DNA from: JAICMB01 sp035295125
GTDB taxonomy: Bacteria; Acidobacteriota; Terriglobia; Bryobacterales; Bryobacteraceae
Assembly (NCBI GenBank): GCA_035295125.1
Contig: DATGJP010000095.1
Location: 124,001-188,000 of the forward strand
Reading direction: 5' to 3'
DNA: 64,000 nucleotides
Shown here piece after piece: positions 39,645 through 48,240 of this stretch. Under the pieces are notes generated by a model. The model was not told the DNA's origin, searched no databases, and saw nothing but the letters and a program-made list of their open reading frames with translations. The position numbers and the translations under genes are program-made. Position 1 is the stretch's first letter, and every line of letters starts with the position of its first letter.

Positions 39645-40572
39645 ATGCGCGGCGGTACACGAGGTCGGCGGCGGCGACGTCTTCGCAGGCGAGACCGAGT
39701 GATTTGAACACCGTGACCTGATCGGCGGTGACTCGCCCTCCGGCAGGCTCGGCGACCACCTGCCCGAGTTCGGCCACGATGTGGCTTTCGTCGAAATAAC
39801 CTTCTTCGATCGCGAGAAGCACGTCGCCTGATTCCTTCAGCGCGGCGGCACGCGAATCGACAATCAGCCGCGATCGCGCGATCAGGGCGGGGTCGATTTC
39901 GCGCTGCGTAGGCCGGCAGGCGCCTACTCCAATAACGTGAGCGCCGGGCTTGATCCATTCGTCGCGAATCACTGGGGTCGTGGATGCCGTGACCAGCGCG
40001 ACGACGTCGGCGCCTTCCACAGCCTGCGGGACGGTTTCGGCGGCTGAGACCTGGGGATTGTGCTTCACAAACTCATTCAGGCGCTCGCGCGTCGGGCTCC
40101 AGCAGCGGATTTCGCGGAACTCCCGAACCATGGGCAGTGCTTCAAGGTGGCTATGGGCCTGGACACCGGAACCGATGATCGCTAAGACCGATGCTTCGGG
40201 GCGCGCCAGGACTCGCGCCGAGACCGCCGATACCGCGGCCGTGCGGGCTTCGGTGATGTAGCGGCCGTCCATGACCGCCAGCAGCGCGCCGGTTTCGGGA
40301 TCCAGGAGGACGATGGTCGCAAGATGGGTCGGCAATCCTTTTGACGTGTTGGAACCGAACACCGTCACGAGCTTTGCACCCATGGCTCCGGGCGTGCGGA
40401 TCAGGGCCGGCATGGAGCCATAGAAGGCGTGCTCCGCCACCTCAATCACCGAGCGCACGGGTTGGGCAACCGCTCCGGCCGAGAAGGCGGCTAGCGTCCG
40501 TTCCATAGTGTCAATCAGATCGCGCATCGGCAGCAGCGCGCGGACATTGTTTTCATTTAGCCAGAGGGGCAT
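39613..40572 (-). CDS. Ornithine cyclodeaminase/mu-crystallin family protein
   Basis: 319 residues with MPLWLNENNVRALLPMRDLIDTMERTL and the NAD motif VLAIIGSGVQAHSHLEAL, then EIRCWSPTRERLNEF and VGACRPTQREIDPALIARSRLIVDS. The family includes ornithine cyclodeaminase (to proline), ketimine reductases, and alanine and lysine dehydrogenases of this fold; the exact reaction is not clear here. Cytosolic. It follows the URO-D-like gene by one base and overlaps the flavoprotein gene, forming one transcript. A ketimine or proline/secondary amine link to the flavoenzyme is plausible (inference). Confidence 0.9.
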   Translation of the reverse strand: MPLWLNENNVRALLPMRDLIDTMERTLAAFSAGAVAQPVRSVIEVAEHAFYGSMPALIRTPGAMGAKLVTVFGSNTSKGLPTHLATIVLLDPETGALLAVMDGRYITEARTAAVSAVSARVLARPEASVLAIIGSGVQAHSHLEALPMVREFREIRCWSPTRERLNEFVKHNPQVSAAETVPQAVEGADVVALVTASTTPVIRDEWIKPGAHVIGVGACRPTQREIDPALIARSRLIVDSRAAALKESGDVLLAIEEGYFDESHIVAELGQVVAEPAGGRVTADQVTVFKSLGLACEDVAAADLVYRRACESGKGAQLA

Positions 40573-40573
40573 T

Positions 40574-41542
40574 TCAGGCTCGCAGTAGTTTGGGTAGTTT
40601 CAGGAGTTCGTCGTCAGTGGCGTCATTCGGCACGGAACAGCCCGGCGCCAGGATGAGTTTGGCTCCAGCCGCGGCCTGCGCCGAGGTTTTCTGGTCCTTC
40701 AGATCGCCGTCAGTTAAACTTCGGTACTTGCGTTCATCAAGGCCCGACATGATTACGCCGTTGTACTTGCGCCGTGCTTCGGCGAGAGCGATTCCGCTGT
40801 AAAGGGTATAGTTGATCGCCGCCGCGGGCCAGCCTTGATAGAACCGATCGATGTAGAGCTTGTCGGAGAACCTGGCGTCGCAGTGCAGGTGCAGCACGTT
40901 CAGCGGAGCGGAGGAAGCGGCCTGCAACACCAGTTTGTCGAAAGGCTCGCTGAATTTGGCATAATCCTCTTCGCTCATGACCCCTGGTTGGGCGTTGGCG
41001 ATGGCCAGAAAGATTCCGTCCGCGCCGGCTTCCTGCGCGCGGCGCGCGTGGTGCGCCTCGGATTCCGCTATGATCTCAAGGGCGGCGAGGAGCTTCTGTG
41101 GTTTTTCTTCTTTGAGGGCTCGCACCTTTTCGGGTGAAGAGAGCTTCTCGGCGACGTTCCAGGGATTGAAGATGGTCTCGATGAAATATACCTTGCCGTT
41201 GAGGCCTTCCTCGATCAGCTCCAACGCGCGAATCTGCTGGGGGAAGGGATTCTCCTCGATCTTCAGGTCGTACCACTCGCCGCTTTGAGGTTTGGGGTAC
41301 GGATAATCGCTCATCACTTTTACGAGGTCGGTGCGAAATTTCGTGTGGAAGGCCAGGGTCGACTGCGCGTGACTTTCGGGCGGCTTGTCCTCGTCGAGGA
41401 AATGATGCCAGTAGCTGAATGGCGGACGATCCACATCCTTGCCGTTAAGAGCGCGATCGATCCGAATCTTCGGTGTGAGGACGGCGCCGCGCAGCACTGC
41501 GGCAGACGCGGTCGCGGCCAGGAAACCCCGGCGGGAAAGCAT
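40574..41542 (-). CDS. Tat-exported uroporphyrinogen decarboxylase-family protein
   Basis: 322 residues. The N-terminal MLSRRGFLAATASAAVL has a twin-arginine SRRGFL motif and a hydrophobic stretch, so Tat export is predicted. The rest resembles URO-D/methyltransferase MtbA-type barrels: RIDRALNGKDVDRPPFSYW, AGADGIFLAIANAQPGVMSEEDYAKF, APLNVLHLHCDARF, GVIMSGLDERKY, LILAPGCSVP. Cysteine and histidine positions (HLHCD, APGCS) fit a zinc methyltransferase site better than a heme enzyme, but this is inference. Export of a URO-D fold is unusual. First gene of the three-gene set with the cyclodeaminase and the flavoprotein. Confidence 0.82.
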   Translation of the reverse strand: MLSRRGFLAATASAAVLRGAVLTPKIRIDRALNGKDVDRPPFSYWHHFLDEDKPPESHAQSTLAFHTKFRTDLVKVMSDYPYPKPQSGEWYDLKIEENPFPQQIRALELIEEGLNGKVYFIETIFNPWNVAEKLSSPEKVRALKEEKPQKLLAALEIIAESEAHHARRAQEAGADGIFLAIANAQPGVMSEEDYAKFSEPFDKLVLQAASSAPLNVLHLHCDARFSDKLYIDRFYQGWPAAAINYTLYSGIALAEARRKYNGVIMSGLDERKYRSLTDGDLKDQKTSAQAAAGAKLILAPGCSVPNDATDDELLKLPKLLRA

Positions 41543-41619
41543 ACAGGGTAATCTACCAAATCGGCATAAGCGGTTTCGCCGCCGTCTGATTCTTCGCGTC
41601 CGACGAAAAACTTGGGGAA

Positions 41620-41675
41620 GTGGAAGGGCGGAGCAGGTTTGCCTTGGACCTCACCAGGAAAGGACAGCCGAACGC
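41620..41675. repeat. REP-like element, long form
   Basis: AGTGGAAGGGCGGAGCAGG, then TTTGCCTTGGACCTCACC and GGACAGCCGAACGCC. The tail (GGACCTCACC... GAACGCC) matches the 27070 copy. It lies between the URO-D gene start and the TPR/FG-GAP gene. Confidence 0.6.
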
Positions 41676-41737
41676 CTGTGCAAATAGAGCAAGATTTTGA
41701 TAGCGCGCCAAACGCTAGCGTTCCTACACTGGCAAAA

Positions 41738-43414
41738 ATGAGGCGCCTCGCATTTGCATTAGTCTGGACTGTCGCCCTGCTCAGTCAAACTGAGCCTTCT
41801 CTCGGCGATGCCTTCGCCCGCCTGCAAGCCGGCGACGCGGCTGGCGCAGAGTCTCTGCTCCTTAAGATTGCCGAAAAGAAACCCGCCGATCCGCGGGTCT
41901 GGCGCATGCTTGGCAACGCCCGATTGCGTTTAACGAAATACGATGGCTCGGTTCAAGCCTTTCGCCAAGCGCTCTCCTTGGATCCCACCAATCCGCAGAC
42001 CATGTATAACCTCGGCTGCGTTTACGCTCACATGGGCTCTAAAGAGGAAGCGTTTTCCTGGCTCGAAAAGGCCAAGGGCGCGCACATGGATATGAGCGGC
42101 ATCGACCGCGACCCCGACCTGGACAACCTCAAAGCCGACGCCACGCGTTTCCCCCAACTGAAGCCGCGGCCCGAAGACTTCGCCAATCCCTTCGTGGAAT
42201 CCGGCGTCAGAGTGATTCACGAGTGGGTCGGCGAATCGGCCGACGACCAGTTCGGCTGGATTGCCAGGAACATTGGCGATGTCGATGGCGACGGCGTCCC
42301 GGACTTCGTCACCTCCGCGCCGACAGCCGCCGCCGGAGCCGGCCGCATTTACGTTTACTCAACCAAAAGCGGCAAGCTTCTTTGGAAGACCGACGGCCCG
42401 GCAAATGGCAATCTGGGCACCGGCGTTGAAGGCGCCGGCGACACCAATGGAGACAAGATACCGGACGTCGTCGCTTCTGCGCCGGGAGTAGGAAAGGCCT
42501 TCGTCTATTCCGGCCGCGACGGCCGTTTGCTGCGTACCCTGGACGCCCCGGTGCCTGCGCAACAGGGCGCCGCCGAACAGTTCGGCCGCCATATCAGCGG
42601 CGCCGGCGACGTGAACGGCGATGGTTTCGCCGACGTAATTGTCGGTGCGCCCGGACGCGGCCCCGGCCACGCCTATATCTTTTCGGGGAAGGATGGTACG
42701 CTGCTAAGCACCCTGAGCGGCGAACGTGACGGGGATCAGTTTGGCGCAACGGTGGCGGGCTACGTGCACGGCGGCGTCACTTTCCTAATGGCCGGTGCTC
42801 CAGCCGCCGGCGATCGACATACCGGACGGGTTTACGTATACAGCGACCTGAAGGGCCATCCGAAATTTGTCTTTGATTCCGACTCCACCGGCCGCGCCTA
42901 TGGAAACATGTTCCTGTCGGTTCCGGGCGATGTCGACGGAGATGGAATTCCCGACCTTTATTCAACGGATTTCGTCAACGCCGCCAAAGGACCCTCGACC
43001 GGACGAGCGTACATCCACTCCGGCAAAGACGGCCACTTGATCCACACCTTTACCGGCGAGACGGCCGGCGAAGCTCTCGGCATCGGCGTGGCCACGGCCG
43101 GAGACGTCGACCGTGATGGCCACGCCGATCTGATCATCGGCGCCTGGCAATATTCGGCGGCTGCAGTCTCCGGAGGCCGAGCCTACCTCTTCAGCGGCAA
43201 AGATGGTCACTTGATGAGGACAATCACCTGCCGCGTCCCCGGAGACACGTTTGGCTTCGACACCCAGGCGATGGGAGACATCGACGGCGATGGCGCCATT
43301 GATTTCCTCATTACTTCCGCATGGAGCGGCGTGCATGGTTACCACAGCGGCCGGGTCTTCCTGATTTCGGGCGCGAATCCGGAGCGGCCGCCCGTGAACC
43401 AGCCATCGCGATGA
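41738..43414 (+). CDS. Secreted TPR and FG-GAP (integrin-like beta-propeller) protein
   Basis: 558 residues from ATG 41738 (MRRLAFALVWTVALLSQTEP, signal peptide); a longer frame upstream only runs through the REP. Residues about 25-135 are TPR-like helices (LGNARLRLTKYDGSVQAFRQALSLDP; TMYNLGCVYAHMGSKEEAF). Residues about 160-545 contain about six FG-GAP blades with calcium-binding loops, e.g. GDVDGDGVPDFVTSAP, GDTNGDKIPDVVASAP, GDVNGDGFADVIVGAP, GDVDGDGIPDLY. Such propellers act in adhesion or extracellular protein binding. It is 21 bases before ADOP permease 2, possibly cotranscribed. Confidence 0.9.
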   Translation: MRRLAFALVWTVALLSQTEPSLGDAFARLQAGDAAGAESLLLKIAEKKPADPRVWRMLGNARLRLTKYDGSVQAFRQALSLDPTNPQTMYNLGCVYAHMGSKEEAFSWLEKAKGAHMDMSGIDRDPDLDNLKADATRFPQLKPRPEDFANPFVESGVRVIHEWVGESADDQFGWIARNIGDVDGDGVPDFVTSAPTAAAGAGRIYVYSTKSGKLLWKTDGPANGNLGTGVEGAGDTNGDKIPDVVASAPGVGKAFVYSGRDGRLLRTLDAPVPAQQGAAEQFGRHISGAGDVNGDGFADVIVGAPGRGPGHAYIFSGKDGTLLSTLSGERDGDQFGATVAGYVHGGVTFLMAGAPAAGDRHTGRVYVYSDLKGHPKFVFDSDSTGRAYGNMFLSVPGDVDGDGIPDLYSTDFVNAAKGPSTGRAYIHSGKDGHLIHTFTGETAGEALGIGVATAGDVDRDGHADLIIGAWQYSAAAVSGGRAYLFSGKDGHLMRTITCRVPGDTFGFDTQAMGDIDGDGAIDFLITSAWSGVHGYHSGRVFLISGANPERPPVNQPSR

Positions 43415-43435
43415 TCTATACTCGCTCACAGCGAC

Positions 43436-45829
43436 ATGCTGCAAGATGTTCGATTCGGCCTGCGCCTGCTCGCCCGCAACCCGAGCGTAACCATCCTGGC
43501 GACCATTGCATTAGCCCTGGGCATTGGAGGCAACACCGCCATTTTCAGCGTCGTGAATGCCGTCCTCCTGAAGCCCCTGCCAGTTGCCGATCCCGATCGG
43601 CTGGTCTGGATTTGGGCGAATAGTCCCAGCCGCAACGTCAGCTACGCCTTCACCGCCTACAGCACGTATGCCGAATGGAAAGCCGGCTGCCCGTCCTTCG
43701 AATCGATGTCCGCGTATGCTCCGGGATCTGCAACACTCCTGACCGACAACAAACCGGAGCGCGTCGACATCTTCCGAGTGAATGCGAGCTTCTTTCCGAT
43801 GCTCGGCGTGCGCCCCACCATTGGCAGGAATTTCCTTCCCGAAGAGGACCAGCCCGGCGCGCCCGATGTAGCAATTCTGAGCTATGGCCTGTGGGACCAG
43901 CGCTTCGGCCGCGATCCTGGCATGATCTGCCGCGCCATCAATCTCGATGGCAGGAACGTCGTCGTCACAGGAGTCTTACCGCGTGGTTTTGCCTTTCCAG
44001 ACAAGGCCGCAGACATCTACGTTCCCATTGCATACACTACCGCCCGCGCCACACAGAGCATTTCAGCTCTGCCCGTAGGAGCCTACGGTCGCCTGAAACC
44101 CGGTGTGTCCGTTGAGCGTGCTCAAGCCGAGATGGATGCCGTCTCTCGGCGTTTAGAAGCCGCATATCCCGATATGAAAGGCCGTGGCACGCAGGTTTGG
44201 CGCGTCCGCGACTTCAGCGTTCGCGACGTGCGACTGAGCTTGCTCGTGTTGTTCGGCGCGGTCGGCTTGGTGCTCCTGATCGCCTGCGCCAATGTCGCTA
44301 ATTTGCTCCTGGTTCGTGCCAGCGCGCGCCAGCGTGAGATCGCACTCCGAACCGCGCTGGGGGCGGGGCGTTGGCGAATCCTGCGCCAGTTGCTGATTGA
44401 GAGCCTGATGCTGGGTGTCTGTGGTGGCGCCGCCGGCCTCGCCTGGGCAAGTGTCGCAATTCGAGTGCTTCCGCGCTACATTTCGAACCGAATTCTCGAT
44501 TTCAAGGAAGTGTCTCTTGACGGCCGCGTTCTCGTATTCGCAATTCTTGCCGCGCTACTCACGGCCGTCTTTTTCGGCCTCGCGCCGGCGTTCGCCGCGT
44601 TGCGGACAGGACTTTCCGAGACCTTAAAAGAAGGGAGCATCTCGTCCGGTGAGAGCCGCGCCCGCAACCGTGTCCGTAGTGCTTTGGTGGTCGCCGAGGT
44701 GGCGATCGCCCTTCTCCTCACTATCGGCGCGACCCTGACCATGCGTACCTGGCTGCGCGTGCAGGCCACCAGCCCCGGTTTTGATGCACGCGGCGTCCTC
44801 ACTGCGTCCGTTACCTTACCCGCGACAAAATATCCCAAGCCCGAGCAACGCTTCGATTTCTATCAGCGACTTTTGGAGCGCGTCAGTGTCATGCCTGGCG
44901 TTGAGGCGGCGAGCATGGTCAATTTCATTCCCTTCGGCGGATCGAACACTGGTCTGGGCCTGTTGATTGAAGGGCAGCCGCAGCCGAAAACCGAAGATAT
45001 TCCCGTCTTCTGGAGGCGCATTATCGATCCGGCGTATTTCCGTGTGATGCAGATTCCTTTGCTCCGTGGACGCGGGTTCTCGGCGCAGGATACCGGCACG
45101 CCTCCTGTGGCGATCATCAATGAAACCATGGCGCGACGCTTCTGGCCTGGAGTCGATCCGCTTGGCAGGCGCTTCGGTCGAGGCACGTATTGGCTCACCG
45201 TCGTTGGGATCGTGGGGGACGTAAAGTTCACTTCGCTCACAAAAGAGGCCGATGCGGAATATTATGAGCCGTACCGCCAGGCTTCCATCGCGCAGATGGT
45301 CCTTACGGTGCGCTCGGTTGGCGACCCTTTGCGCCTTGCTCCCGCCCTTCGCCAGGCGGTACTCGAAACCGACCCTACCCAGCCCATTTCGCGCGTCACG
45401 CCCATGACGCAATATGTTTCCGATGCCGTCGGGACGTCTCGCCTTTCGGCCTCGCTCCTGGCGGCCTTTGGCGCCACGGCGCTGTTGCTGGCAGCCGTTG
45501 GCATCTATGGCGTGATTTCGTTCACCGTGACGCGCCGCACGCGCGAGATCGGTGTCCGCTTGGCGCTCGGCGCCGGCCATCGCGATGTTATACGCTTGGT
45601 GGTCGGCGACGCGGTTATTCTGGCGTGTTTCGGTGTGGCACTGGGGATTGGGAGTGCCCTCGCGCTTACCCGGTTCATTCGAGGCATGCTCTTCGGCGTG
45701 AGTGCAACCGAGCCATTTACCTATCTCGCAGTGTCCATCTTGTTAGTCGCGGTCGCGGCACTAGCGGCATATATCCCGGCACGTCGCGCGTCACAGATCA
45801 GTGCATGCGTCGCGCTGCGGTATGAATGA
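43436..45829 (+). CDS. ADOP-type ABC transporter permease 2
   Basis: 797 residues. MLQDVRFGLRLLARNPSVTILATIALALGIGGNTAIFSVVNAVLLKPL is the typical first membrane segment of this family. Two MacB-PCD/FtsX halves follow: the first core has LLLVRASARQREIALRTALGAGRWR, the second has FTVTRRTREIGVRLALGAGHRDV and ends in PARRASQISACVALRYE. Large periplasmic domains lie between. No ATPase gene is adjacent; it would need to borrow a MacB-type ATPase. ATG 43436 sits 21 bases after the TPR/FG-GAP stop. Substrate unknown. Confidence 0.93.
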   Translation: MLQDVRFGLRLLARNPSVTILATIALALGIGGNTAIFSVVNAVLLKPLPVADPDRLVWIWANSPSRNVSYAFTAYSTYAEWKAGCPSFESMSAYAPGSATLLTDNKPERVDIFRVNASFFPMLGVRPTIGRNFLPEEDQPGAPDVAILSYGLWDQRFGRDPGMICRAINLDGRNVVVTGVLPRGFAFPDKAADIYVPIAYTTARATQSISALPVGAYGRLKPGVSVERAQAEMDAVSRRLEAAYPDMKGRGTQVWRVRDFSVRDVRLSLLVLFGAVGLVLLIACANVANLLLVRASARQREIALRTALGAGRWRILRQLLIESLMLGVCGGAAGLAWASVAIRVLPRYISNRILDFKEVSLDGRVLVFAILAALLTAVFFGLAPAFAALRTGLSETLKEGSISSGESRARNRVRSALVVAEVAIALLLTIGATLTMRTWLRVQATSPGFDARGVLTASVTLPATKYPKPEQRFDFYQRLLERVSVMPGVEAASMVNFIPFGGSNTGLGLLIEGQPQPKTEDIPVFWRRIIDPAYFRVMQIPLLRGRGFSAQDTGTPPVAIINETMARRFWPGVDPLGRRFGRGTYWLTVVGIVGDVKFTSLTKEADAEYYEPYRQASIAQMVLTVRSVGDPLRLAPALRQAVLETDPTQPISRVTPMTQYVSDAVGTSRLSASLLAAFGATALLLAAVGIYGVISFTVTRRTREIGVRLALGAGHRDVIRLVVGDAVILACFGVALGIGSALALTRFIRGMLFGVSATEPFTYLAVSILLVAVAALAAYIPARRASQISACVALRYE

Positions 45830-46210
45830 TCACGAGCCACGCGAAATTCGATCTCCCCTGAAATCCAGCACTTCCGGCGCTGCATCATACAAGACCGGAG
45901 CGTGATCGATCTAACCTATAACAGAGAGTGAATGTACCTTCGTGGGCCCACGATTCTTCACCTCACTTAACGCGGGCTGCGCTGGCCGGATATGCTGGCC
46001 CAAAGTCGATATCCGGCGCGTCCAGCGCGTCAACGTGGCAGGGTAGCTACCCTCGGCGGACCAGCATGTCCGCATAACCTCATCGCCTCTCTTCGGATGC
46101 TTCTCCGGCCAGGTGCATCGGAATTCGAGGAGAGCGCGGCGAGGGTCATTCTCCAAAGCCTGATCTCCCCGCAAAGGCCGAAGTGTCTTCCGCTACGATA
46201 GTTCTAGCGC
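45830..46210. other. 381-base intergenic stretch before ftsY, with strong hairpins
   Basis: No gene with a coding signature. Most of the interest is a hairpin-dense block at 45985-46134 (separate entry). The first 150 bases show nothing recognised. The ftsY promoter should lie near its end. Confidence 0.7.
45985..46134. repeat. Four consecutive hairpins, possible IS end/MITE or structured RNA
   Basis: GCCGGATAT 45985-45993 pairs with ATATCCGGC 46009-46017; AGGGTAG/CTACCCT is a 14-base palindrome at 46040-46053; GCGGAC 46056-46061 pairs with GTCCGC 46068-46073; CTCTCTTCG 46087-46095 pairs with CGAGGAGAG 46126-46134 (one G-T pair) and encloses GATGC/GCATC. The block also holds imperfect inverted copies of CGGATATGCTGGCC (revcomp near 46060-46073 reads CGGACATGCTGGTCC), as in transposon ends. 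No transposase gene is present. Confidence 0.45.
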
Positions 46211-47164
46211 ATGGCCATCCAGACCCTATTCGGCTCCGTCCAACAAGAGCCAAACCTCCTCGAACGACTGAAAGCCGGCGTGCAAAAAACTCGCGCGGGC
46301 CTGATGGACCGCCTCACCGACGTCATCTCCGGCCGCAAGGAAATCGACGCCGACCTCCTCGAAGAGCTCGAATACGCCCTCATCACCGCCGACATCGGCG
46401 TCAAAACCACCGAGGAAATTCTCGAAGCCATCCGCGAGCGCGCCGACCGCAACCTGCTGGGCGACGCCGTTGAAATCAAGGCCCTCATCCGCGATCACAT
46501 CCTCGTAGTCCTGGAAGCCTCCGAGCGCCCCATGCCGCGCGTCGCCGAGCCCCCCGCCGTTGTCATGGTCGTCGGAGTGAACGGCTCCGGCAAAACCACC
46601 ACCATTGGTAAGCTCGCCCACCGCTTCAAAGGCGAAGGCCGCAACGTGCTGATGTGCGCCGCGGACACCTTCCGCGCCGCCGCCATCGAACAACTCGAAA
46701 TCTGGGGCGAGCGCACCGATACGAAAGTGATCAGCCAGTCCGCGGGCTCCGACCCCAGCGCCGTCCTTTTCGATGCCCTCACCGCCGCCAAGGCCCGCAA
46801 AACCGACTACGTCATCGTCGACACCGCCGGCCGCCTGCACACCAAAGCCAACCTCATGGCCGAGCTCGAAAAAATGCGCCGCACCGCGCAGAAGGTGATC
46901 CCGACCGCTCCCCACGAAGTGCTTCTCGTGCTCGACGCCACCACCGGCCAGAACGGCCTCGAACAGGCCCGCAAATTCACCGAAACCAGCGGCGTCACCG
47001 GCGTCATCCTCACCAAGCTCGACGGCACCGCCAAAGGCGGCATCATCGTCGCCATCGCGCGCGAACTGAACCTTCCCATCCGCTACGTCGGAGTCGGCGA
47101 GAAAGCCGACGACCTGCTCCCGTTTGACCCTCAGGAGTTTGTGGCCTCGCTCTTCGAGCCATGA
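46211..47164 (+). CDS. ftsY: Signal recognition particle receptor FtsY
   Basis: 317 residues, the NG core of FtsY with only a short N-terminal extension and no long acidic A domain. N domain residues 15-110 (LLERLKAGVQKTRAGLMDRLTDVISG). GTPase motifs: G1 GVNGSGKTTTIGKLA, DTFRAAAIEQLEIW, G3 DTAGRLHTKANLMAELEKM, G4 TKLDGTAKGG, and the closing DLLPFDPQEFVASLF. FtsY docks the ribosome-SRP complex at the inner membrane. Its stop overlaps the ribD start by four bases (ATGA), suggesting translational coupling. Confidence 0.97.
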   Translation: MAIQTLFGSVQQEPNLLERLKAGVQKTRAGLMDRLTDVISGRKEIDADLLEELEYALITADIGVKTTEEILEAIRERADRNLLGDAVEIKALIRDHILVVLEASERPMPRVAEPPAVVMVVGVNGSGKTTTIGKLAHRFKGEGRNVLMCAADTFRAAAIEQLEIWGERTDTKVISQSAGSDPSAVLFDALTAAKARKTDYVIVDTAGRLHTKANLMAELEKMRRTAQKVIPTAPHEVLLVLDATTGQNGLEQARKFTETSGVTGVILTKLDGTAKGGIIVAIARELNLPIRYVGVGEKADDLLPFDPQEFVASLFEP

Positions 47165-48240
47165 AGTCGCCGTTCATGGATGAAGCCTTCGCGCTCGCAC
47201 GCGAAGGACTGGGCCGAGTCAGCCCCAACCCAGCCGTCGGCGCCGTCATCGTTCAAGATGGACAAGTCGTTGGCCGTGGCTTCCATACCTGGCGAGGCGT
47301 CAAGCACGCCGAAATCGTGGCGCTCGACCAAGCCGGCCCGCGTGCCAGGGGCGCGACGGTCTATGTCACGCTGGAGCCCTGTTCCCACCAGGGCCGCACC
47401 GGACCCTGCGCCGATGCGCTCATTCGTGCTGGCGTGGCTCGCGTGGTGGCCGCCATGAAGGACGTCAACCCCCAGGTCTCCGGCCAGGGTTTTACGAAAC
47501 TGCGGGCCGCGGGCATCGAGGTCGAATGGGCCTCCGACTATGAGCAGGACGCCCTCAAACTGAACGAGGCCTTCGTCCACGCCATGCGTACCGGGCTCCC
47601 CCTAGTCACCCTGAAGTCGGCTTTGACGCTCGACGGCAAGCTCGGAGCCCGACAAGGCGATACGGGGTGGATCACCGGCGAAAAGGCGAGAGAACACGTG
47701 CAGATGCTGCGCCACCATTCCGACGCGATTCTAACCGGCATCGGAACTGTGCTGGCGGACGACCCGCTCCTCACAGACCGGACCGGCCTCGAACGCAGCC
47801 GCCCACTCCTTCGCATCGTTCTAGACTCCAACCTGCGCACGCCCCTCAATTCGCGCCTGGTGTCATCCGCAAACGACGACCTCCTGATCGCGACCACCGC
47901 CGAAGGCCCCCCGGATCGCCGGACGGCCCTGGAGCAACGAGGAGTGAAGGTGGGGCAGGCCTTCAGCCTGCCAGTTATCTTCGATTACCTGGCCGACAAC
48001 CAATACCGCTCCCTTCTGGTAGAAGCAGGGCCCAAGGTCAACGGCGCGTTCCTCGATGCCGGCCTTGCCGACAAGGTCTTCCTCTACTACGCCACCAAAA
48101 TCCTCGGTGGGGACGCGCTCTCGTTAAGCGCCGGGTTGACGCGCGCCCGGGCAGACGCCATTCGCCTCAAGAACGTATGGCTATCGATTATCAGCGAAGA
48201 TGTATTCGCACTGGAAGGTTATGTTCACCGGAATCATTGA
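47161..48240 (+). CDS. ribD: Bifunctional riboflavin biosynthesis protein RibD
   Basis: 359 residues. The N-terminal deaminase domain has HAEIVAL and LEPCSHQGRTGPC (zinc ligands H, C, C); the C-terminal reductase domain has LPLVTLKSALTLDGKLGARQGDTGWITG and SLLVEAGPKVNGAFL. It deaminates and then reduces the pyrimidine intermediate after GTP cyclohydrolase II. Overlaps ftsY by four bases and the riboflavin synthase gene by 20. Around residues 262-271 the sequence GVKVGQAFSLPV is encoded by a REP palindrome (47954-47972), which is in frame and appears tolerated in a loop before the last reductase strand. Confidence 0.95.
   Translation: MKSPFMDEAFALAREGLGRVSPNPAVGAVIVQDGQVVGRGFHTWRGVKHAEIVALDQAGPRARGATVYVTLEPCSHQGRTGPCADALIRAGVARVVAAMKDVNPQVSGQGFTKLRAAGIEVEWASDYEQDALKLNEAFVHAMRTGLPLVTLKSALTLDGKLGARQGDTGWITGEKAREHVQMLRHHSDAILTGIGTVLADDPLLTDRTGLERSRPLLRIVLDSNLRTPLNSRLVSSANDDLLIATTAEGPPDRRTALEQRGVKVGQAFSLPVIFDYLADNQYRSLLVEAGPKVNGAFLDAGLADKVFLYYATKILGGDALSLSAGLTRARADAIRLKNVWLSIISEDVFALEGYVHRNH
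47954..47972. repeat. REP-like palindrome embedded in ribD
   Basis: GGCAGGC / GCCTGCC, 7-base perfect arms, loop CTTCA, preceded by GGTGG as in intergenic REPs. It is read in frame as KVGQAFSLPV within RibD. Confidence 0.75.

Noticed and set aside
45911..46174. Minus-strand frame of 87 codons in the gap before ftsY
   Set aside because: Composition is not coding-like and it runs across the palindromes of the hairpin block.
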